64,000 bases of DNA from Lingula anatina (taxonomy: Eukaryota > Brachiopoda > Lingulata > Lingulida > Lingulidae): the NCBI RefSeq assembly GCF_001039355.2, contig NW_019775592.1, positions 39,954 to 103,953 of the forward strand, given 5' to 3'. The translations under genes and the position numbers were made by a program. Positions 39,294-50,758 of the stretch are shown one piece after another. The notes below the pieces were generated by a model. The model had not been told where the DNA came from. It saw only the letters and a program-made list of their open reading frames with translations, and ran no database searches. Numbering within the stretch: the stretch's first letter is position 1; each line of letters begins with the position of its first letter.

Positions 39294-40049
39294 TGCATAT
39301 GAAAATCTTACAAACTAGTGTTGTACAATTCAGGTTCATAATGATACACCTGCAGTATTTCCTTTCTTTGTTTTCCAGGCTATCCTTATATTCATGTCTG
39401 TCCAGTATACCCCAGTGTATTACCAGGACTACCAGTATCCACCGTGGGCTGTGGCCATTGGTTGGCTTATGGTAGTGGCTGCCGTGGCAATGCTTCCACT
39501 CTTCATGTTGATTAAGTGCCTCCAGTCTTCAATGTGCAGAAGGGTAAATTCTTTATTTATTTATAAATTTATTTATTTATTTACTTAGTTTTGTGTAATA
39601 ATGCTTGTGTCCCAACTAGCACCAATTTTGTTTAAGTATTTGACTCATACCTTCAGGGATATATACCTGCACCAGAACAGCCCATAGTTACTTTTTTACT
39701 TGATTTCAGTAAAAAAGTGATCATGTTTTTTTTTACATGTAGCCTGTAGTGTGTTTAATTGCATATTCTTGGTACAGTGTATGGCTCGTTAGGACATTCA
39801 GCTACATGTCTCTGTAGTGCTATTAACACTTCCTCTTAATTTCACTACCAATGGCATAACATATGGCACTTTAATTCTATGTTTTAGGCACTGAAGGACG
39901 TCACCTCACCTCAGGCCGACTGGGGTCCAGCTGTCGAACAGTTCCGCACAGGAAGATATGCTGAAATGACAGAGATGAATGGCCAGAATGGTATGGACAA
40001 CAAAGGTTACCAAGGAAGTGTGGACACTGTAGCTACCACCAAAATGTAG
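17890..40049 (+). CDS. SLC6 Na+/Cl- dependent transporter, glycine-transporter type
   Basis: Exons: 17890-17913, 29243-29408, 31020-31151, 31467-31670, 31955-32036, 32516-32648, then 7-12 as 32991-33125, 33390-33493, 33830-34067, 34634-34762, 35337-35436, 35752-35852 (or the second set at 36278-39132), then 39379-39543 and 39888-40049. With one set of exons 7-12 the protein is 624 residues, normal for SLC6. The start ACACCATGG has a good context; exon 1 encodes only [16 protein letters not shown] and GLGNVWRF (47-54) are the SLC6 TM1 sodium/substrate signature. N180, N184 and N188 are N-glycosylation sites in extracellular loop 2 beside the conserved cysteine pair. [20 protein letters not shown] is TM6. 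The C-terminal DWGP...RTGRYAEM closely resembles vertebrate GlyT tails. Expected role: plasma-membrane glycine or related amino-acid uptake. Substrate is inference. Confidence 0.9.
19123..19185. repeat. (CA)n with an embedded (CG)n
   Basis: CA repeats interrupted by a CGCGCGCGC run, giving a potential alternating purine-pyrimidine tract. Confidence 0.85.
20459..20524. repeat. (TTCC)n microsatellite
   Basis: A pyrimidine-only tetranucleotide array of TTCC/TTTC units in SLC6 intron 1. Confidence 0.9.
21266..21388. mobile_element. Degenerate foldback element, GGTTCATTGGTCCGA family
   Basis: It shares its left phrase (CTCTATAGTTTGAAG), the internal GGTTCATTGGTCTGAAG and the right end TATTGCTACGGCCCC with the better copy at 24062-24235. 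The palindrome is decayed. Confidence 0.6.
24062..24235. mobile_element. 174-bp foldback element with an 8-bp target duplication
   Basis: TTTATTTC flanks it on both sides (24054-24061 and 24236-24243). The left end GGGGGCGTCTCGATAGTCCG is mirrored by CGGACTATTGCTACGGCCCC. Inside, the phrase AGGTTCATTGGTCCGA recurs in direct and inverted orientation. It is non-coding. An 8-bp duplication fits hAT or P-like transposition, which is inference. Confidence 0.85.
25170..25332. mobile_element. CAGTGGC...GGATCCGCC element, TSD TTTCTG
   Basis: It starts CAGTGGCAGATTTAGGG, ends CTGGATCCGCCTTTG and is flanked by TTTCTG on both sides. It contains a G/C-run pair near each end and the family phrase AGAATTTTGACTAGCTG. 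Confidence 0.75.
26491..26762. mobile_element. CAGTGGC...CGGCCCCTG element
   Basis: It starts CAGTGGCGTATTTAGGG and ends GGATCGGCCCCTG. The flanks GCTAACT and GTTAACT are an almost perfect target duplication. It shares the phrase TTTTGACTAGCTGAATTATAG with the other copies. Confidence 0.75.
27267..27300. repeat. (CA)n microsatellite
   Basis: About 17 CA units next to a CT-rich stretch, directly upstream of the CCTCCG-type element. Confidence 0.9.
27312..27552 (+). mobile_element. CCTCCGCCAAGG-type inverted-repeat element, well preserved
   Basis: CCTCCGCCAAGGAGG near the left end is mirrored by CCTTGGCGGAGG at the right. It shares its body with 6371-6585. A short TTTG array lies between the head and the conserved core. 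Confidence 0.75.
29418..29681. mobile_element. CAGTGG-family element 9 bp downstream of the SLC6 exon 2 donor
   Basis: It starts CAGTGGTCAGGGG, ends TGGATCCACCCCTG and is flanked by AGTACG on both sides (29412-29417 and 29682-29687). The exon 2 donor GTGAGTACG is left intact because it forms part of the duplicated target. Confidence 0.85.
32797..36078 (+). repeat. Direct duplication of SLC6 exons 7-12, copy A
   Basis: It carries exons 32991-33125, 33390-33493, 33830-34067, 34634-34762, 35337-35436 and 35752-35852, encoding TM5 to TM11. It matches 36080-39370 throughout, introns included, and breaks off at the N at 36079, a few bases before the exon 13 acceptor. Exon lengths and phases are identical and the coding differences I see are all silent. 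Confidence 0.92.
34768..34880. mobile_element. AGGGG-family element, 5' deleted (copy A of SLC6 intron 10)
   Basis: It matches the 3' two thirds of 37999-38168 and ends TCTGGATCCGCCCCTG. The first roughly 70 bp are missing relative to copy B. Confidence 0.75.
36080..39370 (+). repeat. Direct duplication of SLC6 exons 7-12, copy B
   Basis: Exons 36278-36412, 36621-36724, 37041-37278, 37846-37974, 38617-38716 and 39032-39132. It begins directly after the N at 36079 and continues without a break into exon 13. Compared with copy A the GA repeat (39259-39290) is longer, and intron 10 keeps a fuller AGGGG-family element. Confidence 0.92.
37999..38168. mobile_element. AGGGG-family element, full (copy B of SLC6 intron 10)
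   Basis: It starts CAGGGGCAGATTGGGGCA and ends TCTGGATCCGCCCCTG. Internal phrases GGTCTTC and AATGGAGGATGGATCAACA are shared with 6817-6979. Confidence 0.8.
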
Positions 40050-42330
40050 ACATTTTCAAGGCATTTAAAAAAGAAGCAGTAAAATGTAAATGGCAATAGC
40101 CCTTGCCTGAACTTTTTACAGTTTGAAGGCTTAGATGCACATATAAAATTCTACATCAGTCGGACAGATTTCCCCTGCAAAAATTAGTTTCTTTTAATGT
40201 TCACTTACGGTTCTCAATCTATTCTACAACATTTGTTTGTTTGTTTTTCTTTTATGGTTCCAATGTTGTTCTGTGATGAATGTAACAGTTTGAGACCTTT
40301 TTTTTTTTTTTTTGAAGTCTTTCAGAATGTCCTAGAACAGATTAAATACATTTTTCATTAAAAGAGAAAAACATGTTCTAGGACAGATTGAGAACCCTAA
40401 GTGAGCTTTAAATGAGACAATTTTTTTAACATTTTAAGAAAGGTGTATAGTGGTTTCAGTTGTAATACTAGAACCACCAGTATATAATTGCACATTTACC
40501 TATTTAGGTATTGCATTTTAGAGACAAGGGAATAGTTTTTAATATATTGTTGAGGAGAAATCAAGAATCATACATGTATGAAATAGAATTATAAACTTGA
40601 ATTGCAAACTGTTTATTATATTTTTATATACAGGTTTATATATACAACTCTTGTACAGAATACTAACTTACAATTATTATAATTATTATACTAGAAAACT
40701 GAACAGCATTATTGTAACAGCATTGCATTTTTACTAATATCAACCTAAATTTTAATAATTTGCCTTTTTAAAAGTGAGAGAATACTAAAAGCACAGAATG
40801 TACAGGCAACCCTCAATGGCTAACTCAAGTGAAAAATTTAGAAAAGGATGGCAGATTTTGCAAAAAAAAAAAAAAAAAAAAAAAACTAAATAAGAAAAAA
40901 ATTTACACTCTAGAGCCTGGAAACTGCAAGTTGTCAAATGAAGGTAGCCATTTAAGATTTCACCCCCCCCCCCCAACCCAAAAAAAAATGCTGGTTTGGT
41001 TGTTTCAAAACAAAATGGGAGAAATAGGGTTGATATCTGTAATCCACTTCTCTGAATCTCAAATGTTAAAACGTTAACCAGTGTTCTTATTACTATGACT
41101 GCAAGACTCTGCATTTCACCAAAATTTAAATATTTCAATCATTATCAAATAAGAAATTCAAAGGCATTTACTAGTTAAACATACACATGAGTTTTATTTC
41201 ATAGCGTGGGTTTTTCATGAAGAAATTCATTACTGAAAACTAGTAAACTGTATGTACTAGGTACAGAAGGTTTCCCCATCTCTTGTGGTTTTTGTATCTT
41301 TTTTGTGTTTTTAGAATAGAGAATCATGTTTTTTTCTCATTCTTGATAAGTTTGTTGAAGCATCATTCAAATTGGTAGGGTTTTCGCTGTGTAAGTTTTG
41401 TATATTTCTTTATGTAATATCACCAATTAGCTCAAAATCATTTTTGATTTGTTTATTTCATGGTCATGATGGAATACAGTTTCGTTCTTTGAATCTATAT
41501 ACATCATTTGCACAGAGTGAGATATTTAGGTATAATATATGTATGCACATGTATGAAGGTTTTTCAAACATTCCAATATGCAATATTTGGATTTTTCGTT
41601 AATATTATTATTTTATTTTATTTTCAATTCCAATACACTTTTTAGAACTTCTGAATTACCTTAAGTCAGTGTTGCAATCAAAACTTCAGTATTTGGAAAC
41701 AAAATTGTTAAAATTTCCCCCAAATTAATCCAGAGTAGAAAATGGAGCATACTTAGTCAGATGCATGTAACCCCAGTAGTATATATGACCAAAATAACTA
41801 AATGGGGCAAAGCACAATGGAAATCAGTTTCAAAGAATAATTTGAACGATTGAGAAAAAATATTGTCTTGTATTTTGGGTCTTTTATGAGATATAATAAA
41901 CGTATAATAAACTTTTACGTACTCCTAATCCTAAAAGTTCGGGACTGTTTTTTTAACGAAGCCCCAATTTTCTAACAGACGCCATACGTAAAATTCCTTT
42001 CGAATCAGGTTCATGTAGAACAGCAATTGATGAGATACTAGTGACAAATGTATGTATTTTATTTAAATAACTTAGATTTATTTCCAAGAATTAAGAATGA
42101 TTATATTCCAGCTTACAGAAAAGGAAACCGATCTTTTCGTTAAGAGGGTAACATGCTGAGGAGTCTGTTTTAGAAGTTGAGAGACAATGTTCACAGCGTC
42201 AACAAACACTTACTGTAACAGTCATACCTAACTAGAATTGAGAGCAAACATCCCACTTATTCTTTCCATATATTGTACATACACTGGAATCTTGGAAGCT
42301 GACTTGAATAATAAATAATTTTGATTTGAT
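40050..42330 (+). other. Probable SLC6 3' UTR
   Basis: AT-rich non-coding sequence after the TAG at 40047-40049. AATAAA motifs lie at 41895-41900, 41906-41911 and 42310-42315. The last one faces the SLC22 copy 1 signal on the other strand. Short frames near 40785-41138 are driven by poly-A and poly-C runs. Confidence 0.45.
42310..42315 (+). terminator. Candidate distal poly(A) signal of SLC6
   Basis: AATAAA about 2.26 kb after the SLC6 stop, followed by a T/G-rich stretch. Confidence 0.35.
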
Positions 42331-42361
42331 AGAAAGCACACTGCATTGTTTGTTTGTTTGC

Positions 42362-42367
42362 TTTATT
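42362..42367 (-). terminator. Candidate poly(A) signal of SLC22 copy 1
   Basis: TTTATT on the plus strand reads AATAAA on the minus strand, about 455 nt past the stop of SLC22 copy 1. Confidence 0.35.
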
Positions 42368-42820
42368 CTTTTTTAGACGTCAGACAGAAGTCTTTTTCAT
42401 GGCTTGAATAGTTTAGACCACGTTCAGTTATAAATTCACAGCATAAGGTTCAGGCATTAAGTGTCAATTGAACAAAGTAAATGCTGGGTTTCAAGGTTCC
42501 GCTAAATGATCCCAATTTGAGAGCGTGCCTTCTCACATATAAAGTCATGACTCATTTGAAGGCAAGCGTCTACCTTTCGATGCCGCAGCGTCACAATATT
42601 CAGGTAACGTTCTTTCATGACAGGGCTAATTGACTTGTCTCCGATCTGACTCCTCATGGGCGCAGATTCTTTGATTCATGAGGATTGCCTTATGATGCTG
42701 GTTATTCAGGTTCATGTATGAGCGCCCGACAAAATGTTTTGGTCCAAATGCCAGAACCTTAATTGCGCCATACATTGTGTACATACGTCCCCCGTTCTAA
42801 CATAACGAATGCACTGATAA

Positions 42821-43837
42821 TTAGATTTTTGTTTGTGATTCTCCCATTTCTTTATTGTTTTCGTGTTTTTCTTCTTTATGTTCCTTGTCTGTCTTTTCGT
42901 CATCCCCCTTTTTCTCTTTTGGCTTCGTCTCTTCGTACTCTCTGAAAGTGTAAATGAATATAAAAAATGTAAGTTTCAATTACGTTTTCTAAAACGTAAA
43001 AGATTATCTTAAAAGTAAAAGCTACTGGGATTTCGTTTACGTATATATTGATACCTTTCCTTACTTCTAGACATAACTTTTGTAACCCTTTCGTATTCAC
43101 GTTGTACCCTATTAATATTTACAACCTGGGAGACGCCAACAAGTTGTCGAATTCCTCTAGATTCTGCGGGAGATCTCTGCGCACAGTCTCAGGTAACAGA
43201 AGTGACAGCAGTCCAGCGATGATTGATTCTGCTCCAAGGATGATAAAAGGCAGTGCAGCAATTGGTTCCTTCAGTAAAACAACCTGCGGTGCCAAGGCGC
43301 TGCCAACTCTGGCAAAAGTAGAGGCCAACCCCAGGGCTATGATTCTGGAAAAGTAATCATTAATCAGAATTACGAATTATAATTGAAAAGTATTTAAATA
43401 TCAAGTTGAAATATTTTCAGTTTAGCTTACGCATAATCACGACTTTAATTTGGCTCCTCCAAATTCGTAAAGATATACACTTGAAAAATTTTTTTCCAGA
43501 GTAAAATTCGTTTGAAAACCTCGCTGTTTTTTTAGTTTGTTCTACTACACAAAATCAGAGGTGAGTGTATTACTAGTTCAGAAAGACTTACCTCATTACT
43601 GTTGGATAAACCTCCGCTGTCACCACATAGATTACCACAAATGATGCAGAGATACCCATCTTACCAAGTATTGCCAGCGTTACTATTAACCAATGTAAAT
43701 CTAAAAATATGATGTGATATATAACAGACATAAGTATCTTACCCAATGCTACTATGTCTTTATGGAGTCGAAGTAATGTTTGTTTAAGCTATATATCAAA
43801 TTAATGTCGCCTCTTGAACAGTACCGCCCTACAACCC

Positions 43838-43877
<40 letters not shown>

Positions 43878-46800
43878 TTGGTTGAGAGAGCTTTCAATGC
43901 CCCTAAGCAAAAAATTAGGTTTCTGGCAAACTGTTGCCACATATTTGCTACAAATTTTTAGGAAGGAATTATTAGCATACAGATGAGGCCCTGCCTTTAA
44001 TTTAAAAGGACATGAAGTCTTCTTGCAAACTTGCCGCAAACTTTTAATGTTCTTAGAATTTGCAGCAAATCTAAAATATATATGTGATATAAAATATGTG
44101 ATATATAACACATTTGCAGCAACAATTTTTTCTTGCAACAACCTCCAAATAGTTTTTTTTTTCAAACTGTTTAGTTAGCTGCAAATTTGCAACAAATATG
44201 CTAAAAAATCTATTTTGCTAAGTGGCAGACAAAAATGTGCTGTAGCAGATGTGACCTGCTTGTCATTTAATACTAGAATTAGAAAACGATAACTGCGTGA
44301 TGTACTGCATGAACTTGTGATATCTTTCCAACTGTTAAATCACGGTTCTAGAAAGGCATGCAGTCATATCAGATATTGATTAAGTTTAACCAACCGACAA
44401 CGTAATTTAATGTTTATTAATCGAACGGAATACAATGGCTTATTCACGTATGCAGTGACAGTGCATAACTTACCCGAAGGAAGAGACCCGGAAACAATGC
44501 AAGCCACCCCTCCAAGCACCATAAATCCCGTCAATGACTTTCTTCTGCCAATTTTGTCGATGAGGAAAACAGCCAGAGTGTAGGCAGGAAATTCAATGGC
44601 CCCCATCAGTGTGAAGTTGAGGTAGAGATCACCACCCAATCCCTCGGAGTTTAGTGCCAAACCGTAGTATACCATGCCGTTTACCATCCTTAACAAAAAG
44701 AAAAAAACGCTATATCAATCAAACAAAGACTTAAAATTTGACCGCTTGGCTAAATGATAAATTGCTTCAACAGTTCAGTTAGAGGTCAGCCGATAGACTG
44801 AGATGCATGGACACGACCCCACTGTCTTGACTGTATAGATATAGTACTATCTAAAAATGTCTTCTTTAAGGGCATTGTAACCCTTTGTTATCATCCAGAT
44901 ACCGAAAATAAGGTTTCTAAGAAAAATCGATGGCAGGGCTTTAGAACACTAAATAGTGCCATTAAATCGGCGTTAAAACGGTGATCGTGGGTGCGCAGGT
45001 AAAAGAAAAATGCGAGAAACTGTTTTTTCAGTTTTTCTCCCAAAATCTCACCCGTATGATCACAAACGTGTAAATTTAAATTTATTTAGTCACTTATCAC
45101 TAAAGATTTACCTATTACCCCCCCCCCCCCCAAAAAAAAAAAAAAAAAAAAATGCATGTAAGGTACTAAATAAGGCGTTTTGGGCGAAGGTTAACAATAT
45201 CCTAAATCTGAATTTTTCAAAGTACAGTTTCATTGCTGTTTCCGCTCTTACCGACCCAATTTGAACCTGTAGAAACTATGGTGCCCACGTGATTGCAAAG
45301 TTAAAATTAAAAAGGTGGGTTATCATTTTATAAGCTAATGAGTTGCTTTGTTGCCACCAGAATTTTGGTTACAGTGTACTTTCTCTGTTGACCTTAAACT
45401 AAAATACCTCTGTTCTTTCTATTGATTTGGCTGTCAGAACAATACCCGAAAGAAAGATACCATATATGGCTGATATACGGTTTCAGATATCTTTAAATTA
45501 ATCAAAACTCAAGATGTAGTATCTCTAATGTACCATACCTCGTACAGAGGTAACTGGTATAATAAGTCTGACTGATACATTCAGTTGAAAATTCAACAAT
45601 CTATATCCTTTAAATTACAAAATGTCGACGGAAGGATGGGATCTCTATCAGGCAAATCTGCAGCACGTATACGTAAATCTAGGTCTACCCACCTCTTTCA
45701 TGTCTTAGTGTCGTATACAAGCATCAAACCCGTCCATCTCTAAAGACAGGTTATTCAATAAACAGGAGGTCATGCACTTTTACCAGTAAGTACAATATCA
45801 TTTCCATAAAAGTGGTAAATCTCTTCTAAATCCCTCATGCCCTATTTCCATATCAAATGGAGATCTTATTTTAATAAATGCAAATTAAAAAAATACAAAC
45901 AGTGGCGTTACAAAAGAAGAGGTAACTAGAATTTTGTCTCACCAGTTGAAGCACACATTTGCCGTCAGTGCGGCTCGTTTCCAAGTCCGCACCATGTCTA
46001 TAGGGGTATATGTTCGAGAGGAGACACTCGTCTCTTCTTTGTCCTCTATCACAGACTTAATGGTCTCATCATCAGGCTCAGAGTTGATATTTGTCATAGA
46101 AACTGATCGGATCAATTTCTCTGCTTCTTCGGTGCGGCGTCTTGACAACAGCCATCGGAAAGATTCGGGAAGAATGCTGAAATTTAAAGCAACGGAAGTG
46201 TAGTTTGTGGTGATTTGAAATTTCATATAATTTGGTGTGAATAAAAAACGCTGTCGGTCGCTTTAACCTCAAACTTTACTGCCCTGATTTTTGCATAAAA
46301 ATGGAGATTTTACTTTCTTTGCTTCATTACATCAACAATGCCTGTGTTAATGCAACTGTGCAGTTAATGACCATGGCCCAACTACGAAGTGACTTGAAGC
46401 TAAAATATTTATTAAACCATGATATTTTGTTGTTTTTTTTTAAATTAAATTCTTACCACAAATTTCCAAGACTGGTGTCTGCAAAATACATAACAATGAC
46501 GATTGATGCATCGCAGTATTCTGTCTTGTATATCATTACAAAGTTAAGAGAAGGTGAATCCTTACTTACAAATAATACAGTCCAAACAGGTATGCAGGCA
46601 CGTACAGCACTAGAGCAAGGTGTCTCCAGTTTCTTATGAAGTAGGCAAACAGTACGATATAGAAGTAACCGATGCTGAAGAAATACATTACCCCAAAACC
46701 AGCAAAATTGCGTTTGCTTGGGCCCACGAATTCAACTCCTGCAAAACAGAAATCGGCCGAGTGTTTAATAAGCGTTGAAGAGATAAAACAAAATGACGAA

Positions 46801-49800
46801 ATTAATTATTAGAGGGAATTTTTAAAAATATCAAGCTACGAATATTTTCAGTTCAGCTTATGCATGGTCAAGTCATGAATAGCGTGTTTGGACTTCTCCA
46901 TAGTTTACTGTGAACATAATCCTTATATTTAAAGTAGCGCTAAACTAATTGTCATATGGACCCAGCGGCTGCAAAGAAACAAATAAAAGGCATTCGTCAT
47001 TCTACACTGTGACAAAGACGACATCTTTGCTTTACAACATATGAATAAAAGAGCTAAATACTGGGCATATTAAGTTGGCTCATACATCTCAGTAGCGCAC
47101 GCATATACTAAATCAAAATGTACACATAATGGACCTCAATACACTTCTCTTATATACAGTATATGAACATTTATTTCAAGTTCATTTATTTTTCAGTTAG
47201 TTTCCTACCTAAAGTGAATGTGGTCAGGAATATACAGCCGCTGAGTGATCCCTGTAAACCTTGAGACACTATGTATACTATCATATTGGGAGAAAGGGCG
47301 GTGAGGATCCCCACAGATGCCGAGAGAATAATTGCAACCAAAAACGTGGGTCGTCTCCCGAACCTGAAATCAGCAGTTATGTTATCTGGATAATTTCAAA
47401 CAAACAAATAAACAAACAAAAAATACCCAAAAGGACAGAGGGNNNNNNNNNNNNNNNNNNNNNNNNNNNNNNNNNNNNNNNNNNNNNNNNNNNNNNNNNN
47501 NNNNNNNNNNNNNNNNNNNNNNNNNNNNNNNNNNNNNNNNNNNNNNNNNNNNNNNNNNNNNNNNNNNNNNNNNNNNNNNNNNNNNNNNNNNNNNNNNNNN
47601 NNNNNNNNNNNNNNNNNNNNNNNNNNNNNNNNNNNNNNNNNNNNNNNNNNNNNNNNNNNNNNNNNNNNNNNNNNNNNNNNNNNNNNNNNNNNNNNNNNNN
47701 NNNNNNNNNNNNNNNNNNNNNNNNNNNNNNNNNNNNNNNNNNNNNNNNNNNNNNNNNNNNNNNNNNNNNNNNNNNNNNNNNNNNNNNNNNNNNNNNNNNN
47801 NNNNNNNNNNNNNNNNNNNNNNNNNNNNNNNNNNNNNNNNNNNNNNNNNNNNNNNNNNNNNNNNNNNNNNNNNNNNNNNNNNNNNNNNNNNNNNNNNNNN
47901 NNNNNNNNNNNNNNNNNNNNNNNNNNNNNNNNNNNNNNNNNNNNNNNNNNNNNNNNNNNNNNNNNNNNNNNNNNNNNNNNNNNNNNNNNNNNNNNNNNNN
48001 NNNNNNNNNNNNNNNNNNNTTTTTTTTTAAATTAAATTCTTACCACAAATTTCCAAGACTGGTGTCTGCAAAATACATAACAATGACGATTGATGCATCG
48101 CAGTATTCTGTCTTGTATATCATTACAAAGTTAAGAGAAGGTGAATCCTTACTTACAAATAATACAGTCCAAACAGGTATGCAGGCACGTACAGCACTAG
48201 AGCAAGGTGTCTCCAGTTTCTTATGAAGTAGGCAAACAGTACGATATAGAAGTAACCGATGCTGAAGAAATACATTACCCCAAAACCAGCAAAATTGCGT
48301 TTGCTTGGGCCCACGAATTCAACTCCTGCAAAACAGAAATCGGCCGAGTGTTTAATAAGCGTTGAAGAGATAAAACAAAATGACGAAATTAATTATTAGA
48401 GGGAATTTTTAAAAATATCAAGCTACGAATATTTCCAGTTCAGCTTATGCATGGTCAAGTCATGAATAGCGTGTTTGGACTTCTCCATAGTTTACTGTGA
48501 ACATAATCCTCATATTTAAAGTAGCGCTAAACTAATTGTCATATGGACCCAGCGGCTGCAAAGAAACAAATAAAAGGCATTCGTCATTCTACACTGTGAC
48601 AAAGACGACATCTTTGCTTTACAACATATAAATAAAAGAGCTAAATACTGGGCATATTAAGTTGGCTCATACATCTCAGTAGCGCATGCATATACTAAAT
48701 TAAAATGTACACATAATGGACCTCCATACACTTCTCTTATATACAGTATATGAACATTTATTTCAAGTTCATTTATTTCTCAGTTAGTTTCCTACCTAAA
48801 GTGAATGTGGTCAGGAATATACAGCCGCTGAGTGATCCCTGTAAACCTTGAGACACTATGTATACTATCATATTGGGAGAAAGGGCGGTGAGGATCCCCA
48901 CAGATGCCGAGAGAATAATTGCAACCAAAAACGTGGGTCGTCTCCCGAACCTGAAATCAGCAGTTATGTTATCTGGATAATTTCAAACAAACAAATAAAC
49001 AAACAAAAAATACCCAAAAGGACAGAGGGTCACAGTTAATGAGATGTGCTGTTAATTGACTGTCACCTATTAATGGGAATGTAAAAGATAATGTTATAAG
49101 GGTAGCTAGAACACAAACAGACTTCATAGTGGACCAAGAAGCGTGGGTGAGACGGTGGGTAGGGGTTCAAATCTTATATTGAAATATTTATTGCATTTTA
49201 AGTCCCTCACATAAGGCCTTTGTAAACTTAATAGGTCTCCCTTCAGTTTCTCTTCTACCACAGGAGAGGTCAGTGGTACATTGTACCAAGTTCTTCACTG
49301 GATGCATAGCGTGTCTTTGCATATATAAAAAGCTGATGTGTCAAAAAAGACATTGTAATAATTTATCATGGTCAAGGGCACCCGAATGGTGGCAAGAGGG
49401 TATGGGCTTTAAAATGTTGGTTTTACACTACAAAGAACGCCCTTGTCCTTTGATTGTGGACTGTTTAATTTTGACAGATAACAGGATGGAAATAAGAAGA
49501 GTATCCGTTTTTTTCTTTTCTTTTTTCTTAAAGTCACAAAATCTTTGACTCAGGGCAGGTGTGGAATATGAGACTTTTACACATAATACAGTATAGTATA
49601 TAAAGAGCTTCTATAAATCGTGTATACTAATCTCATATCATGGTTCATTAATTGAGGTGACGGTATCAGCTAGCATAAATAAATGAATGAATGGAATGAA
49701 ATAGATGTACGACAACAGATCGAGGTAAGACAAATATTTGATAATTTTAAAGATTTCGACTGTTTTACTGTTTAAAGTAGAATCTCTAGCCTTTCATTTG

Positions 49801-50758
49801 AATTAATCGATGTTTGTGTTTATCTAAATGAGGATCTTCTCACATGTAACTTAACAACAGGCTTTTAGGATACGTTTTTCAGTTCATCTGATGACCAAAT
49901 ATTTTATATATTGATATATTCAGATTGAAAAAAATTTAAATCCCTCTGAAACGTCAGAATTAAAAAAAACATAAAAAACCCCGATAGAAAACCAAAAATC
50001 TACAGGCATTTATACTTACTTAATTATATAAAAACATAACTTAATAGACTCATTTTTACACTTACCGATCACTTATTATCCCGGATAAAGCGTCCCCAAC
50101 CAGTTTCCCGACAAAGAATACGGACTGACTTGTGCTCACCAGCCATTCGTTGCCACAGCTCAGATCAAACTGGGGTAAATAAGAAATATAATTACAAAGA
50201 GAGAGAGAGAGAGAGAGAGGTATAGAAGCAAGAAGCACAGACTGACCTTATACAGCGTGTTCCTATGGTACCCTTTTGGGATATTGACAGAATTTTATTA
50301 TGTCATTGCAAAAGAGTTACAGGTGACAAGTGTTATAAAATTGCCATTAGCAGCATTCCTACCTCCGAGATCACCGTTGAAGTATAGATTTCTTGACTGT
50401 AGTCCAGTCCCTGAGGACATTCGACACTTGCTGTATTATTACCAATGTCCACAATAGAGGCATTTCTGTCCCATGATTTCAGCTTACAACTGCTTCTGGT
50501 CAGTTCGCCGTCTTTTTCTTCCCATGGGATGGTCAGGTTCAGCAGCTCCTCGTGAGAAAGGTTTCCGTAGACCCTCTCAGCGCTCGATACGTATTCGGCT
50601 GGGATTTTACAGTTGTGTTTGGGCGTTGCTGCGAGGAACACCGAACAAAGTATTGGTAACGCAGTATACAGTCCTACGAGACATACCAGAAAATACTGCC
50701 TTTTCTGAAAAGTACCAAATTCTCCAATAATATGTAAAAGCTCGTCCAAATGCATCAT
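42821..50758 (-). CDS. SLC22 organic-ion transporter, tandem copy 1
   Basis: Nine minus-strand exons: 50758-50363, 50169-50066, 48950-48796, 48325-48157, 46176-45943, 44688-44474, 43700-43592, 43344-43126, 42941-42821. Exons 3 and 4 also occur at 47363-47209 and 46738-46570 on the other side of the gap. The product is 573 residues, the usual SLC22 size. The N-terminus MHLDELLHIIGEFGTFQ is the SLC22 signature; translation may start at either of two adjacent Met codons. A long extracellular loop follows TM1, with Cys residues and N-glycosylation sites (NLS, NLT, NAS, NNT). EWLVSTSQSVFF, then SDRFGRRPTF (MFS motif after TM2), PESFRWLLSRRR after TM6, and LIDKIGRRKSL in the second half follow in family order. 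All donors are GT; exon 8 has a weak GTTGTA. Expected role: plasma-membrane uptake of organic ions or zwitterions. Substrate unknown. Confidence 0.88.
43836..43876. repeat. (GT)n microsatellite
   Basis: About 19 GT units in intron 6 of SLC22 copy 1. Confidence 0.9.
46433..47442 (-). repeat. Gap-flanking duplicate of SLC22 copy 1 exons 3-4 (left)
   Basis: These 1010 bp match 48020-49029 without any length change (constant offset 1587) and with only about seven substitutions, all in introns. Both exons 3 and 4 are inside. The match runs exactly to the edge of the N run. Confidence 0.95.
47443..48019. other. Assembly gap (577 N)
   Basis: A run of N. The same 1010 bp occurs on each side, so the gap is probably not real missing sequence but an unmerged overlap. 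Confidence 0.95.
48020..49029 (-). repeat. Gap-flanking duplicate of SLC22 copy 1 exons 3-4 (right)
   Basis: The matching partner of 46433-47442, starting with the same run of nine T and ending inside the same intron phrase. Confidence 0.95.

Noticed and set aside
47261-48226. 321-codon frame running through the N gap
   Set aside because: It consists mostly of undetermined residues and lies antisense to SLC22 exons 3-4.
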